Assembly (NCBI GenBank): GCA_022836615.1 | Contig: MU405235.1 | Span: forward strand, 186,001 to 250,000 | From: Annulohypoxylon bovei var. microspora | Lineage: Eukaryota; Ascomycota; Sordariomycetes; Xylariales; Hypoxylaceae | Length of the DNA: 64,000 bases | Reading direction: 5' to 3' | Part shown: one piece after another, positions 21,591 through 32,539 of the stretch | How positions within the stretch are numbered: position 1 is the stretch's first letter | How the letters are laid out: every line of letters starts with the position of its first letter | Notes under the pieces: generated by a model | What the model was told of the DNA's origin: nothing | The model's database searches: none | What the model saw: the letters and a program-made list of their open reading frames with translations, nothing else | Program-made: the position numbers and the translations under genes

Positions 21591-24500
21591 ATGAGTCAAC
21601 GACACCAAAAACTACCTGACAAAGGTGCCGAGGATGAGGAGCGCCGTCAATATACTACAGGAGGACAGACACTCGAGGAGCTTGATGCAAAGTACGTTGT
21701 CATCTTGATCCACGATGATATATATCCACCCCTATTACAAGCTAATATAGGTACCTTCATCAAGATATCCAAATCGGCCAAAGAACCATTCACAGACATT
21801 CTTCTTCTCGGAGCTTTTCAAAGACCTCTTTGACCCTTTGCATGAACAGAAGCAGCAAGCCGGTCCCAAAGTTAGGCGCCCCAGAGGATCTCATAGATCT
21901 AGTAAGCTCTCTCCGCATGAGTATAAACGCAATGTTGTCGAGCGCTTCATGTCGAGATGGCGGTCGGAGGTTGGAAACGATTTCTATCCAGCGATGCGCT
22001 TGATACTGCCGAGCTCGGATCGCGACAGGGGAATGTACGGGCTCAAGGAGAGCAATATCGGCAGGCTGCTCGTCAAGCTGATGAGAATTGACAGAAACTC
22101 GGAAGATGGCTACAGTCTCTTACATTGGAAAGAGCCGGTCCAGTCGGCAACCGCTCACGCTGCCGGCGACTTCTCTGGGAGATGCTTCGACGTACTGTCC
22201 AAGAGGCCTATGCGCATAGATCCGGGAGATATGCGCTTTGCTGATGTTAATGAAATGTTGGATAAGCTATCAGCCGCATCGGGCGAGAGCGAGCAGCTTC
22301 CCATATTCGAGACCTTCTACCAGCGCATGAACGCCGAAGAACTGAGATGGCTCATCCGCATCATTCTGAGACACATGAGAGTAGGGGCTACAGAGAGAAC
22401 CTTTATGGAGCTATGGCATCCCGATGCCCTGGATCTATTTAATGTGTCCTCAAGTCTCCGCCAAGTATGTTGGGACCTCTACGACCCTAAATTTCGCCTC
22501 ACAGACGGTCAAACAAGCGTCGCGTTGATGCAATGCTTCCAGCCCATGCTCTGCCACTATCAGATGTCCGTTTCTTTTCAGAAGATGGTCGACAAGCTCA
22601 ACTCGACGAACCGGGTAGAGGGCGATGATGAGTTTTGGATAGAAGAGAAGTTAGATGGCGAACGGATGCAATTGCACATGGAAGAAGACGACGACACCCC
22701 CGGTGGCAAGAAGTTCCGTTTTTGGTCGAGAAAGGCCAAGGATTACACCTATCTTTATGGTGATGGTTTTAAAGACGAGAGTTCCTCACTAACCCGCCAC
22801 CTTAAGGACGCCTTTGCCCCTGGCGTGCGGAACATCATCCTTGATGGTGAGATGGTTGTATGGGATCCAGAACTCGACAAGGTACTGAAATTTGGTACTT
22901 TGAAGACAGCGGCCCTCGCAGAACAGAAAAATCCTCACAATGATAATGCGCCTCGGCCGGTTCTTCGTGTATTCGATATCCTCTACTTAAATGACCAACC
23001 CCTTACCCAGTACACCTTACGAGACCGCCGAAAAGCACTCGAAAAAGCTGTCCAGGGTGTATCATACAGGCTAGAGGTTCACAAATACGATACGGCCACC
23101 TCAGCAGAAGTGATCGAACCAATGCTCCGGAAAATCGTCTCTGACGCTTCTGAGGGGTTAGTTATCAAGAATCCGCGGTCCCTGTATTCTTTAGCGGACC
23201 GCAGCGATAATTGGATCAAAGTAAAACCTGAATACATGAGCGGCTTCGGCGAGTCAGTAGACGTCGTGATTATCGGTGGATATTACGGAACGGGTCATCG
23301 TGGCGGCGCGATAGGTTCGTTTCTCGGCGGTCTTCGTGCTTCGGAGGATGAAATAAAAGCTGGAGCGAATCCGGAAACATGCTTCAGCTTCGTCAAGGTT
23401 GGCGGCGGTTTCCGCGCGGAAGATTTTGCAGATATTCGACACCACACGGATGGAAAATGGAAGCCGTGGGATCCGAAGAAGCCGCCGAGCAAGTACATTC
23501 AGCTTGCGGGTGGAGAGAGGCACCAAATCCTCAGACCTGACGAGTGGATCCGCCCGAGCGATTCCGTCGTCATCTCCGTAAAGGCGGCCAGTGCTGGCGA
23601 GTCGGATCAGTTTGCTACGGGCATAACTTTGCGGTTTCCGCGGTTCAAAGGTATCCGGTTCGACCGAAGCTGGGACTCGTGTCTAGATTTCCAGGGGTTC
23701 TTGGACATGAAGGCTCGCGCCGAGAAGGAAAATGAGGAGAAAACCATGAACATGGAGTCGCGCAGGAAGCGATCTACTAAACGAGTTAAGAGGGACATCA
23801 TTATCGCCGGTCAGGATAATATCGCCCCGGCCATGTTCGAGGGTCCCAAGACCAAAGTATTCGAGGGGCTAGATTTCTGTGTCTTGACGGATTGCACAAC
23901 ACCGGTTAAGAAGTCAAAGACGCAACTCGAGACACTAATCAAGGAGAACGGCGGCAAGATATATCAGAGGGCTGACCCAGAAAGTCACATGCTTCTCATT
24001 GCCGAAAAGAAGGTGGTCAAGGTGGCTAGCCTGATGAAAGCCGGAGATGTAGATATCATTAAGCCGAAATGGATACTAGATTGTCTTGCGCAACGCGACA
24101 AGGACTTCCTACTACCCTTTGAAACTGGACACTTGTTCCATGCTACCGAGACCACGGTGCACCACGCAGAGGAGAACGTGGACGAATTTGGCGATAGCTA
24201 TGCCAGGGATCTAAGTCTAAAGGAGTTGAAGCTCGTACTCAAGTCAATGCCGAAAAAAGAAATCATCATCGGAGAGCCTTTTGACAGGGAGGAGTTCCTC
24301 AATCAGCTAGTAGAGCACGGGCATGATATGGGCAGTTTAAGGAGCTACATTTTCAGGAGCGCAAGGGTACATTTTTCAACAACGGATGGCATCTCCCCTA
24401 TATTGTGTCTAAAGTTGAAGAATTGGATTAAATATGGAGGCGGGTCGGTGGTCGACGATTTGGACGATAGGGGCATTACCCATGTAGTCATAATGAGCAG

Positions 24501-24651
24501 TAGTGAAGCTGGAGAGATGGAGCGAGCGGCAGAAGTACGCTCATCTATTAGCTCTCGATCCCCTGTTCCTAGGGTAGTATCACGGCAATGGGTTGAGGAT
24601 TGCTGGAAGAACCGCACGACGGTAGACGAGGAGAGGTATGAACCATTATGA
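21591..24651 (+). CDS. LIG4: DNA ligase IV
   Basis: Two exons, 21591-21691 and 21765-24651, give 995 aa. The 73-bp intron is GT/AG, and the join restores LDAKYPNRPKNH, conserved in fungal Lig4. An N-terminal DNA-binding domain leads to the adenylation domain with catalytic Lys in EEKLDGERMQLH (about residue 329). Nucleotidyltransferase motifs follow: LDGEMVVWD, EGLVIKNP and NWIKVKPEY. The OB fold ends near KGIRFDRSW. The C-terminus has two BRCT repeats (about 715-800 and 890-990), ending VSRQWVEDCWKN, with the XRCC4/Lif1-binding linker between them. Lig4 seals double-strand breaks in non-homologous end joining in the nucleus. Length is normal and no disabling change is seen. Confidence 0.96.
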
Positions 24652-24745
24652 TGATTCATTCAGGTGGTAACCAATACATATAGTTTAGTTGCCAGTCTAG
24701 CATAGCCGTGGTTTTAATGAATATGTACGTTCATCACCAGTGTCT

Positions 24746-25662
24746 TTACTTTCCTATTGTCAAGAACAGACGATCACCAATGTCTCCCACACCAGGTTTC
24801 AGCATGCCGTTAGACGTAAGCTCGGCGTCGACTCCGGCAACCCATATCTCGACGGCCTCGCTCCACTCTTCGGCCGCACGCCGCACGCCGTCAGCAGCCG
24901 CGATAACAGATAGGACGATGATCTTCTTAACACCCCATTCTTTCAGCGTCTGGATGGCAGCCTGGCACGTCCCTCCGGTCGCAATAACCGGGTCTACAAT
25001 GATAGCTAGACTGGATGCATTCGTGCCCGGCTCAGTCGATGACGAAGCGACGTGGTGCGGGAGGTTGTTGTAGTACTCGACGGGTTCGAGAGTGCTAGGC
25101 TCCCGGTATAGACCTAGGTGGTGTACGGGGACCGGTTCGGGTAATAATGTTTGTATTGCTTGAGATCGTGTGTTAGGTCTATGAGTTATATATAGATAGG
25201 GGTACCTAGGTATGTAGGCGAGTATTGTGGAGCAGAGAAGGACGTGAAAGATGAGGAGCGGTGACACACCTTCTACCATGCCTAACCCCGATCTAAGGAT
25301 TGGTACTATAGATAACTCTTCCGGGCGTACCGTAGTCGTCGTGTATTCGAATCCGATCGGAGTCTCGCCCTATAAAGCGCAATACCATGTTAACTACCCA
25401 TACCTAGATATATGCCGCCCGTATAGGTATGCATGTGGAACACTCTTTTCTTAAGATTAAAGTAAAGCAGAGAGGTATAAGCTACCTTTGGACCATCGAC
25501 GGGCGTCAATGCTGAGCCTAGAGCTTCACACCCAAGAATCAAAGCTATTTCGTTTATTAAGGACTTGACTTCTCGCGACTCCGTCCCCTTGGATCTTAGA
25601 CGACTCAGTTTGGCCATTAGGCACGGGTGCTTAGAGACATGGACGTTGGATGGCAGCGACAT
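24746..25662 (-). CDS. Uracil phosphoribosyltransferase
   Basis: Three exons, 25662-25486, 25369-25270 and 25158-24746, give 229 aa, all joins GT/AG and in phase. I chose the ATG at 25662 (MSLPSNVHVSKHPCLMAKLS), which matches the usual UPRT N-terminus; the frame is open for 24 more codons upstream but that stretch looks non-coding. Motifs include VPILRSGLGMVE, the PRPP loop DPVIATGGTCQAAI, and GDIGDRLF near the uracil-binding C-terminus. The enzyme makes UMP from uracil and PRPP in the pyrimidine salvage pathway, in the cytosol. It could be the FUR1 orthologue or a second paralogue; the extra insert between PEPVPVHHLG and VDPVIATGG (Ser/Thr rich) is unusual for the compact FUR1 type, so no symbol is given. 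Confidence 0.88.
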
Positions 25663-26369
25663 CGTGGATTTCTGATTGTATCTCGTAATTATGATTATGG
25701 TATAGCAAAGGAGATGTATGTATGTCTCGATCAATAACCAGCTTCAAATGTAGTTCTAGAGATAACAGCACGTAGAAGTGAAGGTCAGAAATTACGGAAA
25801 TGTTGTATGGGTTACAAAAGGGCAGCTTGCTCTTACTAACTGTAGACCTTAGGTAGACTTCTTAACCTGCAACTACCTAACTATGCGAGATGCGGCATGC
25901 GTTCATTGGCACGGGGGGGTCGGTCATTGGGAAGCAACGGTAGGGCTATCGAAGAGTTCCGGACGCGGGGCAGCTACAGCTATCATTCCCCACCATAACA
26001 AGAGCGCTAATTGATAAGAAATACGCTAACATTGAGACGCATTCGGATAACGCTCGTAACTGTGTAATAACCGTATTGAATTGAACATTCTTGCCTTGTA
26101 ATTTGTGCACTGTCTCATAATTACATAATCGCGTGTAATGGTCGGAAATCCTTGCCAAGAGGAGAATTAAATCTTACAACTTTCGTGACGATGTGTAAAC
26201 AACAACATTTTGGGGATTTTGACATCAATCAATTAATAGATGTTCAATGTAGGGCCCTTAACCTTTTGGCCATGGATGTGGAGGGTTGCTTTAGTTTTTG
26301 ATTCAATGGTTCTCATCTAGATCCAATATCTCAAAAATCTATAAGTCTGCCTCGAGGAGAGACGGTGAG
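25663..26369. other. Divergent intergenic region, UPRT and FEX
   Basis: About 700 bp of AT-rich DNA between two divergent starts. No coding sequence or named element was recognised. Confidence 0.5.
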
Positions 26370-28007
26370 ATGGACGACAACCAGTCCAATAATCCCTCAC
26401 GATCAAATGTCGAACATGATGCTGTACGCCGCGATAGCATCCTATCTGCGTCCCGTCAATCCGGATCACAGCATGGCTCTGTTCGCTCTAGGCACCGGCA
26501 TAGCGCCTCACGCCCGTCTTCGGCAGATTACGACCCGCCAGAGTCGTACAAGAATCTTCATGACGTGGACGAAAACGATGATCGCTTAGATCCTGAAGTG
26601 CCGCCTACTGCTGAAGAATTGAAGCGTCTTGAGACGCGGAGGCAACGGCGTCGTTCATCAGTGTCACAATCCAATTATGATATTCCCGATTCTTATGTAA
26701 ACGTACCCGAGCTAGAGGAAATAGCGCCTATCCCGAGTCGCGATGAACGTCGCTGGCGTCCAAGTCCTTCACTTGAAGAGGGAAGGGAACTCGAACGTCG
26801 ATATTCTGTCCAACAAGAGGCTCGACGGCGAAGTGGTGAAGAACCACAGAAGGTTGAGAAGCCAAAGACAGAAGAGCATCATGTATCAAGATTAGCAACT
26901 GAGATTTACACCATCTCCTATCTCATCCTCTTCGCCATATTCGGCACTCTCGCTCGGCTCGGACTCCAAGCTCTAACTAATTATGATGGCACTCCCATTA
27001 TTTTCAGTTCTGTGTGGCCCAATTTTGCAGGCAGTCTCGTTTTAGGATTTCTCGCGGAAGACCGCATGCTCTTCCGATTCGAATGGGGTACGCCGACGTA
27101 CGAGTTACAGCTCCTAAGGGCTAAGGAGAATGAACTCGAGGAGACAGGCGAGTCCAGTTCTGATAGGATAGCTATTGATCTTGCTGCTGCGAAGAAGGCA
27201 CATGTGGCTACCAAGAAGACTATACCGCTCTATATCGGGCTTGCCACTGGATTTTGCGGCTCTTTCACGTCCTTCTCCTCTTTCATACGTGATATTTTCC
27301 TTGCTCTATCGAACGATTTGCTCACACCAGGCGCTGGACCAATTACCACTCCTCGAAATGGTGGCTATTCATTTATGGCCCTTCTCGCTGTCGCCATTAC
27401 CACTGTCACGCTATCCCTTGCTGGTCTTCTTATTGGTGCCCAACTTGCCCTGGCTCTAGAACCGATCACACCTTCGCTTCCTTTCAATTTCACCCGTAAA
27501 TTTCTCGATCCATTCGCCGTCTTTCTAGCATGGGGCTCCTGGATCGGGGCTATCCTCTTATCGGTGCTTCCGCCGGATAGGTTTATCAACGAAGGAACAT
27601 CAGAGATCTGGCGTGGTCGAGCAACTTTCGCGCTAGTATTCGCACCCCTAGGTTGCCTTGGACGATTCTACGCCTCTCTATACCTCAACGGGTATTTACC
27701 GTCATTCCCACTAGGCACCTTCACCGTCAATATCTTCGGTACCGCTGTGCTTGGCATGGCGTGGGACCTCGCGCACGTCCCTGTCGGCGGTGTGATTAGC
27801 TGCCAAGTATTCCAAGGGATCGAAGATGGATTCTGCGGGTGCTTAACCACGGTTTCTACCTGGGTCGCCGAGCTGACTGCCCTGAGAAGGCGACACGCAT
27901 ATGTGTATGGAGGCACGAGCGTCATCGTCGCGCTTGCTTGCATGGTGGCTATTATGGGCGGCCTAAGATGGAGCGACGACTTTAGTTCGTTGAAATGCTT
28001 GCATTGA
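26370..28007 (+). CDS. FEX1: Fluoride exporter, CrcB/Fluc fused dimer
   Basis: Single exon, 545 aa from the ATG at 26370; the frame is open upstream to 26298 but only with a TTG. The first 170 residues are charged and Ser-rich, probably cytosolic and disordered. Two CrcB domains follow. In the first are GTLARLGLQAL, WPNFAGSLVLGFLAED and GFCGSFTSFSSF; in the second, GCLGRFYASLYLNG, TFTVNIFGTAVLGMAW and GFCGCLTTVSTW. The inverted tandem fusion is typical of eukaryotic FEX proteins, which export fluoride across the plasma membrane and confer resistance. The loop inside domain 1 (after AEDRMLF) is long and Glu-rich, and the N-terminal tail is much longer than in the yeast protein. About nine membrane segments are expected. 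Confidence 0.93.
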   Translation: MDDNQSNNPSRSNVEHDAVRRDSILSASRQSGSQHGSVRSRHRHSASRPSSADYDPPESYKNLHDVDENDDRLDPEVPPTAEELKRLETRRQRRRSSVSQSNYDIPDSYVNVPELEEIAPIPSRDERRWRPSPSLEEGRELERRYSVQQEARRRSGEEPQKVEKPKTEEHHVSRLATEIYTISYLILFAIFGTLARLGLQALTNYDGTPIIFSSVWPNFAGSLVLGFLAEDRMLFRFEWGTPTYELQLLRAKENELEETGESSSDRIAIDLAAAKKAHVATKKTIPLYIGLATGFCGSFTSFSSFIRDIFLALSNDLLTPGAGPITTPRNGGYSFMALLAVAITTVTLSLAGLLIGAQLALALEPITPSLPFNFTRKFLDPFAVFLAWGSWIGAILLSVLPPDRFINEGTSEIWRGRATFALVFAPLGCLGRFYASLYLNGYLPSFPLGTFTVNIFGTAVLGMAWDLAHVPVGGVISCQVFQGIEDGFCGCLTTVSTWVAELTALRRRHAYVYGGTSVIVALACMVAIMGGLRWSDDFSSLKCLH

Positions 28008-28867
28008 GGAGCGTTCGGTGGGATGCTGTCAAAAGTACGATACCCATTCACTTGTTGGGGCAGAACCAGCCTTTCGAGGCGAGCAAGCGAGTTGTGAAAG
28101 CAATAGCTTCACGAATAGTCTACCATTTATGGAAAATAAGCCTAGGAGTTGGAGTTAGGGGTATCGATATATCTGAGTTGCGCTACTGCCATCCTCAAGA
28201 TGACCTCTAACATTAGAACGGGGGAAGAACGCTTTTTCGAGACGTGAGTGCTATCTGTTTGACGATCTATAAATCACTACACTATATCTAATATATATTA
28301 TTTAATAAGACTACAAAACTCGAATCAAGTTTCTAGAATATGAGATTGACATTTTAGTACATAGGTATACCACCGACTGCACCGCAGTATCTTAGATCCC
28401 ACAGTTCTAAGACATACTGCAAATTCATTGAATAGCCTCAATTAATGAAAACTAACAATTGCTAGCGAATCTTATCAGGGGCTCTCTAGCTGTCTCTTTT
28501 TATAGACTATAGCTAATATTAGCAATGGTATTCCCAAGGTGAACCGAACGGTTGTTCTATAATCGCATAGCAAATTCCAACGGACGATCTCTATAATCGC
28601 TTGAGCTACGAAGTACATCGAAGCAGCAATAGGCTTTATGGGAACAGACCCGTCCGCGGGGGTGTTGGTACCTCCAGAAAGACGAATTGAAATGCCATCC
28701 AGCCGTGGTCACATTCATATTCGTGTATAGGTTCAATATTAACGACACATTACGAGCATTAGACGCTACGACGGTAAACTCTTAAATATTCGAATTGATG
28801 TCTATGTACATCATGGTATCTCCCTATGTATAAAAAAGAAGTAGATTATGCACGCCCAGAAAATCCT
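28008..28867. other. Intergenic between convergent genes, 0.86 kb
   Basis: Lies between the FEX stop and the acyltransferase stop. Sequence is AT-rich with short palindromes; no gene was seen. Confidence 0.5.
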
Positions 28868-30301
28868 TTATCTTACACCTTCCGATGCAGCACATCTCTT
28901 CTCAAACCATTTAGCAAAATTTGTCGAAGGGACATCGATTCCTCTCCAGAACACGTCGGAGGCCCATATAACAATAGGGAAATACAGCGTGGTAGAGACA
29001 ACGAAACTTATGGCATAAGGCCAGTATCCCTCTTTGCCTATATAGGCCCAAGAAGTGTTCAGCAGGAATTTGCCAACTGTTCGGTTTCCGAGGCCATGGA
29101 CAAGGTAGAGCGCAAAGCTTATCCGTCCAAGATATCGGGCCGGCCGAGTTAGGAAGACGGATTGAATAGATGGCAAGAACACCATAGGGCCGACGAATAG
29201 CATGGCACCGACCGCCAACCAGAACCGCCGGCGGTAGGCAGTCAAGGGCCAAACGTATTTAGACCACATATATCCGGGGGTTTGGGTGTTGTGGTCGCGG
29301 GGGTAGCCACAAAGGAAAAGCCCGAGTACCATCGTTAGGATAAGCAAGGCATTAACTAGCTTCCTGGCAGATGGGTTCTTCGGCTTCTTCAGCAGCACTT
29401 CAAGTTCTGCCATCATCATACCGGCGATGAATAGGGCGACGTCCCAGCGCCTGTGGCCGAAGGAGTGAGCCATGATAATCCCCTCGACAGCTAACCGAAC
29501 GGCGGTTCGAGTCTTTGCCAGACCGACGAGTAGGAGGAAGACAACCATAGAACCACGGAACTCGACAGCGATAGACCATAGTTGAGGATTATAGAAACCG
29601 GAGAAGTCCGCCGTCCAATCCCACGGGTTAGACTCCATGTCGAGGTACTCGAGGTACGAATTCAGACTATGCTGGAATGGTTTGCCGTCCACTTTCCTAG
29701 GCACGTTGACTATACCAACGCACGCAAATAAGAAAGCTAGCGTGCTGGACGCGAAAGCCGGGAGGAATAGGCGTATCGCCCGACGAAAGGTGAGCGAGGT
29801 CAGTCCGGAGAACAGCTCATTGTATTCGCGACGATGCATCCGCTGAATGAACCGATGGGAAAGTACGAAGCCGGAGACGACAAAGAAGACCGAGACCATG
29901 GCGGCGCCGGAGTAGATGATTCGGATGAACGGGAGTAACCAGAAGGATCTGTTGTCCTTGTACCCCCATCCTGAGTTGACAGCGGGGTAGGGGATGTGAG
30001 TCCAGTGCAGAATGAAAACTATCAAAGAGGCCACGCCGCGGACGCCATCGAGATACTCAGTCGCATAAGGCTTCTTTGCCGGAGCGCCGGGTTTCTCAGA
30101 TGCTTCGGAGGCTAGCGACCGCCTCCCTAAGAAACTCGGCTTTATAAAAGTAAGGGATCGCCATAGGACTGCCCGAGGCGAAACTGATGGAAGACTCTTT
30201 CTCCATCCGGACGGCGACCTGGTGCGAGAAAAATCCTCTGATGGTGAACTGGGGAGAAGGGATTCTTCATCCTCCCTGCTTGGGTGACCTGCTAGATACA
30301 T
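28868..30301 (-). CDS. Acyltransferase family 3 membrane protein
   Basis: Single exon, 477 aa from the ATG at 30301 (MYLAGHPSREDEESLLP); the frame continues upstream only to a GTG at 30328. An N-terminal cytosolic region of about 90 residues leads to the acyltransferase-3 core, which starts with YLDGVRGVASLIVFILHWTH. In that core the family His lies in the first helix. The segment MVSVFFVVSGFVLSHRF is the second conserved block. About ten hydrophobic helices follow, ending near VVSTTLYFPIVIWASDVFW. Relatives (OafA/YrhL type in bacteria, many copies in filamentous fungi) move acetyl or other acyl groups to sugars or secondary metabolites. Substrate unknown. It is divergent from a Stealth glycan phosphotransferase at 32540. 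Confidence 0.9.
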   Translation of the reverse strand: MYLAGHPSREDEESLLPSSPSEDFSRTRSPSGWRKSLPSVSPRAVLWRSLTFIKPSFLGRRSLASEASEKPGAPAKKPYATEYLDGVRGVASLIVFILHWTHIPYPAVNSGWGYKDNRSFWLLPFIRIIYSGAAMVSVFFVVSGFVLSHRFIQRMHRREYNELFSGLTSLTFRRAIRLFLPAFASSTLAFLFACVGIVNVPRKVDGKPFQHSLNSYLEYLDMESNPWDWTADFSGFYNPQLWSIAVEFRGSMVVFLLLVGLAKTRTAVRLAVEGIIMAHSFGHRRWDVALFIAGMMMAELEVLLKKPKNPSARKLVNALLILTMVLGLFLCGYPRDHNTQTPGYMWSKYVWPLTAYRRRFWLAVGAMLFVGPMVFLPSIQSVFLTRPARYLGRISFALYLVHGLGNRTVGKFLLNTSWAYIGKEGYWPYAISFVVSTTLYFPIVIWASDVFWRGIDVPSTNFAKWFEKRCAASEGVR

Positions 30302-32539
30302 GTCGACGTTACCCAAGCGATACCTCACTCCCTCTTGGCGATCTATGAATTTCGAAGTCGAAAAAGAGTGGAAGTGTTACTGTCCCTCCTTTTAGCAAAT
30401 CTACCTCCTATTCAAAGTTAAGCTTTCTTCACCTACGTAATGATAGTCCAGATCGCGACGAGCCGTTCGCATATCCCGGACGCAAGCCAAGACTCCTGTT
30501 GTGAAATGACAGGATCCACACAACACGACTACTAATAAATCTATTTAACAAAGCGCGGTAGATCAAAAACTAATGACGGCTATACTACCGCATTTGCTGC
30601 AATGGTGTAGTATTCGAAAAAAGGTGTTAAAGTGGTGTAATTACCAACTGGGTATAGGAAAGAGTGTACAGAACAAGACGAGGCGCATTCACCGAAGCCG
30701 GTGAAGAAAAGCAAAAGATAGGTACCTAGGTAAAGATATCGATATCGAACGTCTAACAGAAGGATTCAAATGCTCGATTCCGAGCCCTCCGACTGACTAA
30801 CATTGTTGTTGGACAGGATAGGAACGTGACATTGGGTGCTGGTCTACTTTGTAAGGCCTCAAGATAGGGGATTCGCTATCCAGGAAAAGCCTAAACAACG
30901 CTCGACACCCTCAGAGCTATCTCATCATGCTCGACACCATCAGAATGAGGACCACTCAACTGGTAGAATGCCAAGGTCGATCTCTGGACGATTAAGATTC
31001 AGGGCCTAGGCGGTAAATCGTCAAACCACCAATCACAAGCGACGGGAATACCGGATCTGCATGTCAGACTCTTAAAAGGCTTAGCATACGTCGTGCCAAG
31101 AGTCGTGGTATTGCATGCCAAGCCGTTACGTTGTCGCAGGCTCGTGAGCCCTGCAGATAATGGCTTCTAACCCTTCCAACCCTTCTTATTGCCAGCTAGG
31201 TAGATTTATAATTATTTTATAACTCTCCCCTAGTCGATAAACTAATCTGGAGCTGATCACTTCTACAACAAAGCTAGTCCCCCCGCGATAGTTATGCGTC
31301 TGATCAAATAGCAGCACTCCATCGCACAACTCAATAGCCCCATACGGAAGGTCTTTCAAATAGGTTTCGCCGCACGCGACTTCAAACGAAGCGAAGTCGA
31401 AGGTGGCACGTGTGCAATTCCCAAGAAGAGAAGGAGAGAAACTTGCATCCGACTTCAAGCTACTCAAGCTACATACACTACTACATACATAGTAGCAAAA
31501 TGTCTGATAACACATCAGAATGACGAGCTAAAAGTGATCTCAAGTTTGGATCTTTTAGGAGTCACGACTTCGAAAGACTCAGAAGATCATAGCAGTTTGT
31601 GTTAGGTCATGCAGATTCGTATGTACGTTACCCAGCTCCTGACTAGCTCCCAGCTCCCAACTCCCAACATCTCGCGTGTCTCCTGAGTCTCCTGAATTTG
31701 TTGTCACTATAGGCCGACTGGGGCAATTATATGAGTGCGTCCGAGCTTGTGATTGGTAGCTGACCTTCGTCTCTTCCGGATACGGAAAGTTTTGTACCGG
31801 GGATCTTTGTATTTCTCTTCTTATCGTCACATTCGTGACGTGGGGGAGGGGAGTCGCCTTTCGACCTAGTTGCTTGGCGACTCTGTAAACCTGGATTGGA
31901 AGGCCGTTTTCTATATCCCAGAAGTTGGGATCTTCGCCATGCAATTCGGTACTTTTTCTCGCTACCATGGACCTTGCAGAATGCAGGTCCCTTCTAGTTC
32001 CTCTGCCGAATTCCCAAGATGATTCGCCCACCCTGGCGCTCTATGAAATTTAGGGATGTGGACATTGTGTGGGCTTGATAATGTTAGTCCGCGGCTTGTC
32101 CGTTAGAGTAGGCAAGTGCTCGTGTGCTGTCGATCCGTTTCCTATACTGCTTGCTCGGTCTGCTTTCGACCTGCTTATGAGAGTTCTTTCTCGTTGATAG
32201 ATGCAACCATCGTGAGACCACACCCTTCGAGCTGATAACAGTCATGAGCACTTCGACGTCGAGATTGGCTTTCGCAAGGTGACGCCCCTGTAGTTATCCG
32301 GACCGAACATGTGAGAAACGGAGCACGCGATTCACGATCGTTACGTTACGGCAACTCGGTTGTCATTCCACTCCTTTAGTTTGCGCATTCACGAGACAGA
32401 ATCCTCCAGGGATATCTGAAGTACTAGATAGGGAAACTTGCCTTCGGCCATTGGAAAATATCTTAAACGAATCATCAGACACTCCCCAGATACGATAAGA
32501 ACGGACGCCAAGTCCGGAGAACCTGCAGCGTCTCTCAGG
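30302..32539. other. Intergenic, 2.2 kb
   Basis: Separates two divergent glycan-related genes. Minus-strand frames at 31186-31515 and 31579-32031 (109 and 150 codons) show no recognised domain and no clear splice links; they may be chance frames or remnants. CCTAGG occurs at 30725-30730. Nothing else could be supported. Confidence 0.45.

Noticed and set aside
31579..32031. 150-codon minus-strand frame
   Set aside because: No recognised domain, biased low-complexity end, and no splice partner.
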